This document shows, piece by piece, positions 31,596-40,715 of a DNA stretch of 49,796 nt (position 1 is its first letter; each line of letters starts with the position of its first letter). The position numbers were made by a program, and so were the translations under genes. The stretch lies in contig CANPYZ010000014.1 of the NCBI GenBank assembly GCA_947589035.1, forward strand, positions 1-49,796, in the 5' to 3' direction. The notes beneath the pieces are model-generated. The model saw only the letters and a program-made list of their open reading frames with translations, made no database searches and was not told the DNA's origin. The stretch comes from an uncultured Clostridia bacterium. Lineage in GTDB: Bacteria > Bacillota > Clostridia > Oscillospirales > Ruminococcaceae.

Positions 31596-34500
31596 TTATA
31601 AATTTGTCAAGTGCTTTTTAGGAATACAGCCGATATTTTCCGCCGGAATATGTTGACAAAGAGCCGAAAATGAATGGGAAGACAATGCAACAGAGAATTT
31701 TTTTTCAGGGAAAGCATAATGTTTTGTATCTGTGTAATAAAATAAAATTTTTGTTTTTCCGGAATACTGCCGGCAAAATTGCGGAAGAAACTGTAAATTT
31801 TCGGAATGTGTGATTTTCAGGCAAAGAAACATCTGTTCAAATAATGAAGAAAAATTTTCCCACGGCTGAAGAAAATCACAAAGTAAATACATTTTTTCCG
31901 CTTTACGGGAAATTTTTCCGGTCATGAAAACATATTGATTTTGCTGAACATTAGTGTTCACTTTCGGAAGGGGGAAGGCGTGAATGCTGCCGGAAGAATC
32001 TTTCAATTGAAAAAAAGGAATAGTCATTCCGGAATTTGCCTGAAAAGATTGCACTGACCGCAAACAGCAGAATATTCTGACAGAAGTCCGTTCGGGAAGT
32101 CGGGAAAGGGAAGCAATCGGCTGAATATGCAGAATTTGTTTTACCCATGCAGGCAATTCCGGAAACGCAGAAGAAAAGCCAATGCCTAAAAAATTTTTTT
32201 CCATTTGAAATTTTTCTTCAGGGGTGAAATCGGAAAAATTTTTTTGTTCCGGTGCGCCGAATAAACTCATTTGCCCGTCAATGAATAATTCCCCTTGATG
32301 TGCATGAAATAATTTTTCTTTCTGGGAAAGCATTTGTTTCCGGTTTTCGCCGAGAGAATCCAACGTGCCGGAACGAATCAAAGAATCCAATGCTTGCGAA
32401 TACAACCCAATCGGAATAGTTCTTTCACAAAAATCTGAAAAATTCCGGAAATTTCCGTTTTTTCTTCTTTCGAAAAGAATTTTGTCAATTAAGCCTTTTC
32501 CAAGCCCTTTGACGGCAAGCAACCCGAAAGAAATCGTTTTCCCCTGAAAAACAAAATTCCATTCACTGGAATTGATTTCCGGCGGACTGATAACAAGATG
32601 ATTCTGACGGCATTCTTCTAAATAAGAAAAAAATTTTTCCTGTTCGTCACTCGTGCTTGTCAATAAAGCAGCCATATATTCACCGAAATAATGCGTTTTC
32701 AAATAGGCTGTCTGGTAGGCAATTTTCGCATAGGCGGCAGCATGGGAACGGTTAAATGCATATTCAGCGAATTTCTGCATTTGGGAAAAAACCTGCATAG
32801 CGATAGTTTCGGGAATATGATTTTCTTTTGCGCCGTCAAGAAATTTCTGTTGTTCTTGTTGCATGATGTCCATTTTTTTCTTTGCCATTGCCCGACGGAC
32901 ATTGTCAGCTTCCGTATAGGAATAATTTGCCATTTCCTGACAAATTTGCATAACCTGTTCCTGATAGAGCATACAACCGTAAGTGGGCTGAAGGATTTTT
33001 TTCAGAATAGGGTGAAGGTAAACAATTTTTTCCGGATTCTGGCGATTCCGGAGATAATCGGGAATGGAATCCATAGGACCTGGGCGGTAAATGGCTAATG
33101 CCGTGAGTAAATCTTCCATACAAACGGGCTTTAATTTTGTTAAAAAATTTTTCATGCCGTCGCTTTCCAGCTGAAACACACCGGAAGTTTTCCCAGATGC
33201 AAGCAAGGCATAGACAGCAGAATCTTCTGTAGAAATTGTTTTCAGGGAAAATTCCGGAAACTGTTTCCGGATTGCTTTTTCCGTGTCCTGAATCAATGTT
33301 AAATTGCGCAAGCCGAGAAAGTCAATTTTCAGAAAACCAAGGTCTTCAAGGGCGGTCATAGTATATTGCGTGATTAACATCCGGTCACGGTGACAAACGG
33401 GAATGTCATTAGTAATTGGCTTTTCCGTAATGACAATTCCGGCAGCATGAACGGAAGTATGACGGGGAAAACCTTCAATTTTCAGCGCATTCTGCAAAAG
33501 AAACTGAACTTGTGAATTTTCCTGATAAAGATTTTTTAATTTGTCGGATTGTTCCAATGTTTGCGCAATAGTCAGACGGCTGTCTAATAATTTGACTATG
33601 GATTGAATGAAACTTTCCGGCATGTTCAGCACTTTTCCGGTATCTTTCACTGCTGCACGGGCTTTCAGCGTATCAATAGAAATAATTTCCGCAACATGAT
33701 TTTTTCCGTAACGCCTGACGACGTAATCTTTCACTTTCATTCGCCCTTCAATGCAGAAATCAATATCAATATCCGGCATAGTTTTCCTTCCGGCGTTCAG
33801 GAAACGTTCAAACAGTAAATTTTCCGCAATGGGGTCAATTTCCGTAATGTCTAAACAGTAGGCGCAAAGGCTTCCGGCAGCTGAACCTCTGCCGGGGCCA
33901 ACGGGAATTTCCTGTTGTCGGGCGTAACGCACGAAATCCTGCACAATTAAAAAATAATCCGTAAAGCCCATATGTTGAATAACCTGTATTTCATGCTGTA
34001 AACGTTCTTTGACGTGTTGAGGGGGATTTTCACCGTAATGCCGGAATAATCCCTGTTGACATAATTGTTCAAAATATGCCTGATTATCTTTAACACCTTC
34101 CTGCACGAAATGCGGGAGTTTCCATTCATGGAACGTGAACGCAAAATGACAACGGTCAGCAATGATTTTCGTATTATGTAAAATTTCCGGAAAATCGGAA
34201 AATAAATTTTCCATTTCAGCGGAAGATTTCAAATGATATTCCGCATTTTCAGAAGAAACTTTTTCTAAAGGCTGATTATTCCGGATACAAGTTAAAATTT
34301 TCTGCATAGGCGCATCTTCAGAACGTAAATAATTCACGGAATTTCCCGCAACTAAAGGAATATTTGTCATTTCAGACAAACGCAGAAGCAAATTGAATAA
34401 AATTTTTTCTTCCGGAAGATGATGCTGCTGAATTTCTAAAAAATAATTTTCTTTGCCGAAAATAGTTTGATATTGCAGAATATTTTTCTGAACAGTAGAA

Positions 34501-34898
34501 AAATTGCCTTCCGTGAGTGTTTCCGGAGAAAACACCGAAAGGCAGAACAAACCAGAAGAATATTTCCGGAGCGTGGCGAAATCAAGCGGCTTTTCCAAAG
34601 AAACTAACTGCACTAAATTCCGGTAGCCTTGCTGATTCTGACACAGCAACAAAACAGAATGCTGGTCTGTACAGCGCAATTCACAACCAATAATAGGCTG
34701 AATGCCAATTTTCACGGCTTCCTGATAGAAAATTACTGCACCATAAAGATTTTGTTTATCTGTTAAAGCAACCGCTTTCTGACCGAAATGTTTCACTTGC
34801 TGAACGAGTTCTTTAATTCTGCACGCCCCGTCCGGAAAACTATATTCACTGTGTACATGTAAATGCACGAAATCTGAATGTTGAATTGCTGTCTGCAT
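31596..34898 (-). CDS. dnaE: DNA polymerase III alpha subunit, DnaE type
   Basis: 1100 residues. N-terminal PHP domain (about 8-210), polymerase core with GPGRGSAAGSLCAY and the catalytic MPDIDIDFC, fingers and (HhH)2 region, and C-terminal OB domain (SVRIFCCLRSVQSF). Several PHP metal-ligand positions are altered: the usual TDHGN reads TDKQN, and the usual NDVHY reads NSVNY, so PHP exonuclease activity is unlikely. Firmicutes normally use PolC for bulk synthesis and a DnaE as partner; this gene fits that partner. Start shares one base with the whiA stop (TAATG), giving tight coupling. Confidence 0.95.
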   Translation of the reverse strand: MQTAIQHSDFVHLHVHSEYSFPDGACRIKELVQQVKHFGQKAVALTDKQNLYGAVIFYQEAVKIGIQPIIGCELRCTDQHSVLLLCQNQQGYRNLVQLVSLEKPLDFATLRKYSSGLFCLSVFSPETLTEGNFSTVQKNILQYQTIFGKENYFLEIQQHHLPEEKILFNLLLRLSEMTNIPLVAGNSVNYLRSEDAPMQKILTCIRNNQPLEKVSSENAEYHLKSSAEMENLFSDFPEILHNTKIIADRCHFAFTFHEWKLPHFVQEGVKDNQAYFEQLCQQGLFRHYGENPPQHVKERLQHEIQVIQHMGFTDYFLIVQDFVRYARQQEIPVGPGRGSAAGSLCAYCLDITEIDPIAENLLFERFLNAGRKTMPDIDIDFCIEGRMKVKDYVVRRYGKNHVAEIISIDTLKARAAVKDTGKVLNMPESFIQSIVKLLDSRLTIAQTLEQSDKLKNLYQENSQVQFLLQNALKIEGFPRHTSVHAAGIVITEKPITNDIPVCHRDRMLITQYTMTALEDLGFLKIDFLGLRNLTLIQDTEKAIRKQFPEFSLKTISTEDSAVYALLASGKTSGVFQLESDGMKNFLTKLKPVCMEDLLTALAIYRPGPMDSIPDYLRNRQNPEKIVYLHPILKKILQPTYGCMLYQEQVMQICQEMANYSYTEADNVRRAMAKKKMDIMQQEQQKFLDGAKENHIPETIAMQVFSQMQKFAEYAFNRSHAAAYAKIAYQTAYLKTHYFGEYMAALLTSTSDEQEKFFSYLEECRQNHLVISPPEINSSEWNFVFQGKTISFGLLAVKGLGKGLIDKILFERRKNGNFRNFSDFCERTIPIGLYSQALDSLIRSGTLDSLGENRKQMLSQKEKLFHAHQGELFIDGQMSLFGAPEQKNFSDFTPEEKFQMEKNFLGIGFSSAFPELPAWVKQILHIQPIASLSRLPERTSVRIFCCLRSVQSFQANSGMTIPFFQLKDSSGSIHAFPLPKVNTNVQQNQYVFMTGKISRKAEKMYLLCDFLQPWENFSSLFEQMFLCLKITHSENLQFLPQFCRQYSGKTKILFYYTDTKHYAFPEKKFSVALSSHSFSALCQHIPAENIGCIPKKHLTNL

Positions 34899-35827
34899 TA
34901 TGATTTTTCCTCAATATGATTCTGATAAGTTTCGGCAATAGCTGAAATTTTCCGGAAACGGTGATTGACACCGGAACGCCCGATAGGCTGGCGGAGCATT
35001 TCTCCGAGGTCGGCAAGGCTTAAATGGGGATTTTCCAACCGTAACAGGGCAAGTTCCTGCAATTCCGGAGAAAGATTTTTCAAATCGTCATGACGAATAA
35101 TTTCTTCAATGGCTTGACATTGTTTTTCAGCAGCGGAAATAATTTTATTGATATTCGCAATATCGCAATTTGTCCGGCGGGTAGCCTGGTTAGTGACTTC
35201 CTTGTCAATTTTGATGTCAATTAAACGTAAAGTGCATTTCTGCGCACCGATAAACGTTAAAAAATCTTCTATTTCTTCACTGACTTTCAAATATACGGAA
35301 TAATTATATTTCCGGCGCATGACATTCGGGTGCAGTCCGATATGTGAAAGAATTTGGCATAAATCTGAACAAAGCGTTTCCGTCGGAGGGGAAAATTCTA
35401 AATGATATTCTTTTGTCGGGTCGGTCATGCTGCCGCAAATTAAAAAAACTCCCCCTAAAAATGCCCCTGTGCGATTTTTGGACAAATTGCGCATATCAAT
35501 CCGGCGTTCTTCATGTAAATGAAATTTCCGCCGGACAGCAGTCACGGCTTTTTCGTTGGTAATTTTGTAAATTGTCATCATGCTGCCGTTTTTTCTGGGT
35601 TTATTTTCCATGGAAAGCAGGGAAGCGGAATCTTTGCATACATGCTGAAGTAATGATGGAAACAATGAACGGAATACTTCACTTTCGCTTTTCAGTTCAA
35701 TTTCTTCACGAGTGACTGTTCTGCCGAACAGAAGTATGCCATAAAGACAAGCGAATTTCTGATAATCATTACTAAGAGAATTTCGTATGCATTCCCGAAT
35801 ATCATGGGAAAATGACATGGTTTTCAC
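34898..35827 (-). CDS. whiA: WhiA, DNA-binding cell-division/sporulation regulator
   Basis: 309 residues, normal for WhiA: N-terminal LAGLIDADG-like region (FGRTVTREEIELKSESEVFRSL, GAFLGGVFLICGSMTDPTKEYHLEF), C-terminal helix-turn-helix (LSLADLGEMLRQPIGRSGVNHRFRKI). It binds DNA in actinomycetes and influences division and chromosome segregation in Bacillus. In many clostridia whiA follows rapZ and yvcK, ahead of dnaE and pfkA; here whiA-dnaE-pfkA are together but rapZ is 13 kb away on the other strand. Shine-Dalgarno ggaggtg, strong promoter. Confidence 0.93.
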   Translation of the reverse strand: MKTMSFSHDIRECIRNSLSNDYQKFACLYGILLFGRTVTREEIELKSESEVFRSLFPSLLQHVCKDSASLLSMENKPRKNGSMMTIYKITNEKAVTAVRRKFHLHEERRIDMRNLSKNRTGAFLGGVFLICGSMTDPTKEYHLEFSPPTETLCSDLCQILSHIGLHPNVMRRKYNYSVYLKVSEEIEDFLTFIGAQKCTLRLIDIKIDKEVTNQATRRTNCDIANINKIISAAEKQCQAIEEIIRHDDLKNLSPELQELALLRLENPHLSLADLGEMLRQPIGRSGVNHRFRKISAIAETYQNHIEEKS

Positions 35828-35850
35828 CTCCAGATGTTCGTAATAATTTC

Positions 35851-35879
35851 ATTATACTATATTTGACAAGAAATTTCAA
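35851..35879 (-). promoter_or_regulatory. Promoter of whiA-dnaE
   Basis: Minus strand: TTGAAA (35879-35874), 17-nt spacer, TATAAT (35856-35851). Confidence 0.7.
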
Positions 35880-35926
35880 GTGTTTGAGAAAAATTTTTAT
35901 ATTATGAACAAAATATGAAAAAACTC

Positions 35927-35955
35927 TTGCAATTTTGAAAACAGTGTGCTATAAT
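35927..35955 (+). promoter_or_regulatory. Promoter of the HD-GYP gene
   Basis: TTGCAA (35927-35932), 17-nt spacer ending TGC, TATAAT (35950-35955). Diverges from the whiA promoter. Confidence 0.7.
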
Positions 35956-36002
35956 TAGTATATTAGCAAATTGTTGATTAAAATTTTGGAGATGTGATTG
36001 TT

Positions 36003-37358
36003 ATGCAAACGCATATTTATGAATGTGCAAAATTAACATTGGATTTTATTATCATGTTCATGCTGTCGAGGTATATTTTTTTTATTCCGCCAATGGAGCA
36101 GAAAGTGAAAAAATTTTCCGCACAGTTCCTGTTTATTTTCGGAGATTACCTGTTACTGATGATACTTTGCCTGCTTACAGGAATAATTCCGGCTTTTGTT
36201 TTTCTGAATATTTCTATGGCGGCGTATTGTTTTCTCACGGCGAAAAAAAGTAAACATTCGTGGCTTCAGGCATTGCGGTTCATTCCGATTTCCGGCATTA
36301 CTTACGGGCTGTTAATGCCATTGGAAACATTTCCGGCAATTATTCTGCACCTTAGTCAGAACGCCAAAGAATGCTATAATCTTGCGCTTTACTTAATTTT
36401 CGGGGTAATGTTAATTGGATTTGTCCTTTTTGGGCGAGAATGGCGGAAAAATTTCCGGAAAGAACTGAATTACCGGAAATTGGAAACCTGGGAAGAAGTA
36501 ATTTTATCTGTGATTGGCATTTTAATGTACGGTTTCGTTGCAGCGATTTATTCTTATGGTTCAATTAATCAAAGAAATTTTCAGAAAATTGCCCTTTTGG
36601 AAAGTTCCGTGGCAACAGTCACTGGTTTTGCGGTCACGCTGACAGTGATTATCTTAATTTTAGTCGGAAATAAAAATGCCCATATACAGCAGGATTTACT
36701 GGAAATGCAGCATAATATTATTGTCACTATGGCGGATATTGTGGAAAACCGTGACGAAAGCACAGGCGGTCACATTCGCCGGACAGCAACTTATGTGCAG
36801 ATTATTGCTGAAACGCTTTTTGAAGAAGGCTGGTATCAAAATATCATCAACCCCCAATATATCAAAGATATTGCCATTGCTGCCCCTCTTCATGACATTG
36901 GAAAAATTCACGTTCCCGATTCGATTTTGAAAAAACAGGGAAAATTAACTGATGAAGAATATGCTATTATGAAAAGTCACACTATCGAAGGCAGAAAATT
37001 ATTGCTTCATGCTGAAAAAGCCCTCGGCAATTTCAGCTATTTGAATATTGCGGCGGAAATGGCTTACTGTCATCATGAATGGTGGAACGGGAAAGGTTAC
37101 CCGCAAGGCATTTCACAGCAAAACATTCCCCTTTGCGCAAGAATTATGGCGGTTGCAGATGTTTTTGATGCAATCGTTTCCCAGAGATGTTATAAAGGCT
37201 CTATGAGCCTTGAAGAAGCCTATGACATTATTCGGAAAGAAAGCGGCGAACATTTCGACCCAATCGTAGTAGAGGCATTTTTCCACGCCAAAGACAGAAT
37301 CAGTCAGGCACTGACAGAATTTCGTGAACCTTACTTTTATTTAAACGAAGAAAAATAA
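36003..37358 (+). CDS. Membrane-anchored HD-GYP phosphodiesterase
   Basis: 451 residues from ATG 36003 (a GTG at 35994 is in frame but only 2 nt from ggag). Six to seven membrane helices fill the first 225 residues, then the HD-GYP domain: GGHIRR, PLHDIGKIHVPDSIL (HD), CHHEWWNGKGYPQG (GYP), and MAVADVFDAIVS, all ligands intact. It should hydrolyse cyclic di-GMP in response to a signal sensed by the membrane part, which has no recognised sensory family. Monocistronic between divergent whiA and the AraC gene; no diguanylate cyclase gene is in view. Confidence 0.9.
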   Translation: MQTHIYECAKLTLDFIIMFMLSRYIFFIPPMEQKVKKFSAQFLFIFGDYLLLMILCLLTGIIPAFVFLNISMAAYCFLTAKKSKHSWLQALRFIPISGITYGLLMPLETFPAIILHLSQNAKECYNLALYLIFGVMLIGFVLFGREWRKNFRKELNYRKLETWEEVILSVIGILMYGFVAAIYSYGSINQRNFQKIALLESSVATVTGFAVTLTVIILILVGNKNAHIQQDLLEMQHNIIVTMADIVENRDESTGGHIRRTATYVQIIAETLFEEGWYQNIINPQYIKDIAIAAPLHDIGKIHVPDSILKKQGKLTDEEYAIMKSHTIEGRKLLLHAEKALGNFSYLNIAAEMAYCHHEWWNGKGYPQGISQQNIPLCARIMAVADVFDAIVSQRCYKGSMSLEEAYDIIRKESGEHFDPIVVEAFFHAKDRISQALTEFREPYFYLNEEK

Positions 37359-37390
37359 TTTGAAATTGTCAAAAAAAATTTAATTCTATG

Positions 37391-37419
37391 TTGACAATTA
37401 CCTGAAAATGTGGTATAAT
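37391..37419 (+). promoter_or_regulatory. Promoter of the AraC-family gene
   Basis: TTGACA (37391-37396), 17-nt spacer ending TGG, TATAAT (37414-37419): consensus boxes with extended TGn. Confidence 0.8.
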
Positions 37420-37464
37420 AGATTAAAGATTACTTCGATTTCTATTTGTAAGGGAGAATGTTTT

Positions 37465-38292
37465 ATGATGATTAAAACGAAAGAGATTACTTTAGTTGAC
37501 TGCGGTCAAGAAGTAAAGAACGGAACGAAAGAAATTTCGCCCGACGAAAGGCAAAATTTCTTGCTGATTATGTCTGGCACACGGGCGATGTTTAACATTC
37601 GTGATAAGCAATACAACATGCAGCCATTCACTTTTCTGCTGCTTCCGCTTGATGATGAACCGTTAATAATTGACGTACCCCGCAACGCTTCCTATCGTTA
37701 TATGCAATTATATTTGACGGAAAACTATCTCAGGATTCTTGCGGAAAGAAAAGTCAATCTTATGGAAATTCATACGTTACCCCAGCCCATCACCGTTGAA
37801 GAAATCTGGAAATTGCTGATGCATTTCATTCAAAATGAATTTAGCATTTGTTCTTCTGAAATCGGTGAACATGCACTCCAGCTTTTGATGTATCTTTTAA
37901 TGGAATGTGTCAATAATCCGATTTATCGTGCAGCAGAAGTCCCACATTATGAAAAACTTGCTGCTGTTCGCCATAATATTTATACTAATCCGGGGAAACA
38001 TTGGCGCATTCAGGAAATTTGCAATGAACTTGAAATTAGCCGTCCTTATTTCCACAAACTTTACTTGGAAGCATTCGGCACAACCTGCACACAGGATGTC
38101 ATTGCGAGCCGGATTGCGTATTCCAGAAAATTACTTACTGAAACAGATGAAGTCATTTCGAATATTTCCAAAAAATGCGGATTCGAAACAGATGTGTATT
38201 TCATGCGTCAGTTTAAACGCCATGTCGGAATGACACCTTCAGCTTACCGTAAAGTTTGCAAAGAAAACCAGAAAAAAGAACAGAAAAAATAA
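37465..38292 (+). CDS. AraC family transcriptional regulator
   Basis: 275 residues from ATG 37465, 8 nt after gggag. The N-terminal cupin-like domain (about 1-150: NIRDKQYNMQPFTFLLLPLDD) is a small-molecule sensor. The C-terminal two helix-turn-helix units are clear: HWRIQEICNELEISRPYFHKLYLEAFG and VISNISKKCGFETDVYFMRQFKRHVGMTPSAYRK. Ligand and targets unknown; carbon-source control is common in this architecture. The neighbouring genes do not suggest an obvious regulon. Confidence 0.9.
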   Translation: MMIKTKEITLVDCGQEVKNGTKEISPDERQNFLLIMSGTRAMFNIRDKQYNMQPFTFLLLPLDDEPLIIDVPRNASYRYMQLYLTENYLRILAERKVNLMEIHTLPQPITVEEIWKLLMHFIQNEFSICSSEIGEHALQLLMYLLMECVNNPIYRAAEVPHYEKLAAVRHNIYTNPGKHWRIQEICNELEISRPYFHKLYLEAFGTTCTQDVIASRIAYSRKLLTETDEVISNISKKCGFETDVYFMRQFKRHVGMTPSAYRKVCKENQKKEQKK

Positions 38293-38354
38293 TTTTCTAA
38301 AATAGCATAGTTGAATGGATTTGGCAAACTCTCAAATTTGAAAGGTAATTTTTA

Positions 38355-38632
38355 ATGGGAAATATCATATCTTTTGACGAAAATATATCTGAAAATGATG
38401 ACTCTCTTTCAATATCAAATGGGTTGACGGATGTATTTCTTGATTACTTGCTTGTCAGCGGTTCAGAACTTGCAAAAACTGACAGCGAAAAAATATTGAT
38501 TCTAATCATTTTGAAAATTTTCTTAATGAAAGTGATGAAAATGACCCTATTTATTGCGGATTTCCAAAATGTTCCAAACATAGCATATTTTTATCTTGTT
38601 TCGGCTGTAAATTTTGCAATGATTGGAAATAA
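38355..38632 (+). pseudogene. Frameshifted gene for a small zinc-ribbon-like protein
   Basis: ATG 38355 has aaaggt upstream. The first frame (MGNIISFDENISENDDSLSI..., to about TDSEK) then turns hydrophobic and stops at 38654. At an A6 run near 38490, moving to the -1 frame gives NIDSNHFENFLNESDENDP and then YCGFPKCSKHSIFL, SCFGCKFCNDWK, stopping at 38632: acidic text continuing the acidic start, followed by clustered Cys/His as in a zinc ribbon. One added A would join the halves into about 92 residues. This may be a true mutation, an assembly error in a homopolymer, or slippage. Confidence 0.55.
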
Positions 38633-38793
38633 ATTTTTATCATTACCTCAATAATTCCTGAATTGAAAGTTAATCATCGTCACAATTATCATCATTAAAT
38701 CTAAAGGTATCTTTAAAAATCTATAATTTTGACAAAAAATGAAAACATAGAGTTTTTATAGGTTGCCTTTAATTTCAAGGAGCGAAATTTTTT

Positions 38794-39363
38794 ATGAAAT
38801 TCTCACGAATTATTGCCAATTTGCATAATTCTACAAAAGCAACTGTGATTGCCTGTTCCGTTATAATTGCAATGACAGCTGTTGCGTTATTCTTCCTGAT
38901 GCTTTTCCCCATTAAAGCACGAGACAAAAGTTCTGCATTGTCTGCACCGATTATTATTGAAACAACTACTCAAAAAGTTCCGGCTGTTAAGCCCTCCACA
39001 ACCAGAGAACCATCGCACACCCTTTCCACATGGGCGGCAACAGCGGAAACACTTGATACCACCAGTGACCCCGACGGAATCCCGTGGTACGATAAAATTT
39101 TCACGACAACTACACAAACAGATATTTACGGCAATATCATTAAAGTAACGACAACTAAAAAATCTACTACAACAACACAACCCCCTGAAGAACTTCCAGA
39201 AACTTTTCCAGAAGAACCTGCAACCATTTCTGAACCAATCGTTGAACCCCCTGAACAGACAATTACAGAAGTTATTGCTACGGAAGAACCCCCTGTAACT
39301 GCTCCTGCAATTCCCTTTTCGGAAGAATTTGCCAATGCTGAACTTAATGCCCCTGAAAACTAA
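38794..39363 (+). CDS. Membrane-anchored Thr/Pro-rich extracellular protein
   Basis: 189 residues; ATG 38794 follows aaggagcg. A single helix (TVIACSVIIAMTAVALFFLM, about 18-40) anchors a low-complexity outer part rich in Thr, Pro and Glu (TTTTQTDIYGNIIKVTTTKK, EEPPVTAPAI). It resembles the linker of the dockerin protein at the window start but has no domain I can name. May act as a surface spacer or glycosylated coat. Ends about 35 nt before the promoter of the rib operon; own promoter is not clear. Confidence 0.6.
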   Translation: MKFSRIIANLHNSTKATVIACSVIIAMTAVALFFLMLFPIKARDKSSALSAPIIIETTTQKVPAVKPSTTREPSHTLSTWAATAETLDTTSDPDGIPWYDKIFTTTTQTDIYGNIIKVTTTKKSTTTTQPPEELPETFPEEPATISEPIVEPPEQTITEVIATEEPPVTAPAIPFSEEFANAELNAPEN

Positions 39364-39396
39364 TTTGTTTCACTCTGCAACAGATTTCAGAAAAAT

Positions 39397-39425
39397 TTGA
39401 CAAATCTTTTTCCACATGCTATAAT
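39397..39425 (+). promoter_or_regulatory. Promoter of the riboflavin operon
   Basis: TTGACA (39397-39402), 17-nt spacer ending TGC, TATAAT (39420-39425). About 20 nt upstream of the riboswitch. Confidence 0.85.
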
Positions 39426-39450
39426 GATAGTTAAATAAAATTAAATGTAA

Positions 39451-39560
39451 ATTCTTCGAGGTCATGTGCAAGCCATGACCGGCGGTAAAGTCCGCAAGCC
39501 TTCCCTGCTGAACTGGTGCAATTCCAGTACCGACGGTAACAGTCCGGATGAAAGAAGAAT
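39451..39560 (+). promoter_or_regulatory. FMN riboswitch (RFN element)
   Basis: P1 attcttc (39451-39457) with gaagaat (39554-39560). Conserved RFN boxes appear in order: GACCGGCGGTAAAGTCCGC, CTGGTGCAATTCCAGTACCGACGGTAACAGTCCGGATGAAAGAAG-type text (positions 39478-39556). Senses FMN and controls the rib genes downstream. Confidence 0.95.
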
Positions 39561-39570
39561 GCTGTTTTCG

Positions 39571-39602
39571 CATACCTCGAATTTTTCGGGGTATGTTTTT
39601 TT
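39571..39602 (+). terminator. Riboswitch-controlled terminator
   Basis: catacctcga (39571-39580) pairs with tcggggtatg (39586-39595), followed by at least seven Ts (39596-39602), directly before the ribosome site aggagtg of ribD. With FMN bound the terminator should form. Confidence 0.85.
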
Positions 39603-39615
39603 AGGAGTGATGTAA

Positions 39616-40707
39616 ATGCATGATGTGGACTATATGAAAAAAGCCATTGCTTTAGCCAAAAACGGAATTGGTTTCGTGAATCCTAATCCTTTAGTTGGTG
39701 CTGTCATCGTCAAAAATGGAAAAATTATCGGTGAAGGTTGGCATGAATGCTACGGTCAGCCCCACGCTGAACGGAATGCCCTTAAACATTGCACGGAATC
39801 CCCCGAAAATGCGGAAATTTATGTGACTTTAGAGCCGTGTTGCCATTACGGGAAAAATCCCCCCTGTACAGAAGCATTAATTCAGGCAGGAATCCGGAAA
39901 GTTTTTGTTGGTTCGAATGACCCGAATCCCTTAGTTGCCGGAAAAGGGATTCAACAGCTAAGAAATGCCGGAATTGAAGTATTCACCGGAATTTGCAAAG
40001 AAGAATGTGATAAATTAAATAAAATTTTTTTCCATTATATTACTACCGGAAAGCCTTATTGCTTATTAAAAATTGCCATGACTGCCGACGGAAAAATAGC
40101 AACCCGTTCCGGAAAATCTAAATGGATTACCGGAGAAAAAGCCCGTCAGCATGTTCACGAAACAAGAAAACGCTTTTCAGCAATTCTTTGTGGAATTGGA
40201 ACAGTACTTGCAGATGACCCTTTGCTGAACTGCCGAACGGAAAACCCCAGTCACCCGACAAGAATTATTTGTGATACGCAATTGCGCATTCCTTTAAATT
40301 CCCGTATTTTACAGACAGCGAAAACCATTCCTACAATTATTGCGACAAGCTGCAAAGAAAATTCCGCATTAGCTGCTGTTCAGCAGACCGGAGCGGAAAT
40401 TCTTCAGCTTCCTATTTCAGAAGGGCATGTGGATTTGTCCGTACTTATGGAAAAACTCGGAAATTCAGGAATTGACAGCGTTCTCATTGAAGGCGGCGCA
40501 GAAATTCATGAAGCTGCACTCCATTCCGGAATTGTTCAGCATGTGCAAATTTACATTGCGCCGAAAATTTTCGGCGGTGTTTCCGCTAAATCTGCTGTCG
40601 GCGGTTCAGGCGTTGCGGAAGTTAGTGAAGCATATTCCCTTAGTTCACCGGAAATTCGCCGTTATGATGAAGATATTCTATTAGATTATGATGTAATCGG
40701 AGGCTGA
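39616..40707 (+). CDS. ribD: Bifunctional riboflavin deaminase/reductase RibD
   Basis: 363 residues. Deaminase half: PHAERNALKHC with zinc His and Glu, and PCCHYGKNPPC with the zinc cysteines. Reductase half from about 145: LLKIAMTADGKIATRSGKSKWITG, then SVLIEGGAEIHEAAL. It converts the pyrimidine product of GTP cyclohydrolase II to 5-amino-6-ribitylaminouracil 5'-phosphate. First gene of the operon, aggagtga ribosome site 7 nt upstream. Confidence 0.97.
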   Translation: MHDVDYMKKAIALAKNGIGFVNPNPLVGAVIVKNGKIIGEGWHECYGQPHAERNALKHCTESPENAEIYVTLEPCCHYGKNPPCTEALIQAGIRKVFVGSNDPNPLVAGKGIQQLRNAGIEVFTGICKEECDKLNKIFFHYITTGKPYCLLKIAMTADGKIATRSGKSKWITGEKARQHVHETRKRFSAILCGIGTVLADDPLLNCRTENPSHPTRIICDTQLRIPLNSRILQTAKTIPTIIATSCKENSALAAVQQTGAEILQLPISEGHVDLSVLMEKLGNSGIDSVLIEGGAEIHEAALHSGIVQHVQIYIAPKIFGGVSAKSAVGGSGVAEVSEAYSLSSPEIRRYDEDILLDYDVIGG

Positions 40708-40715
40708 AGTTGAAA

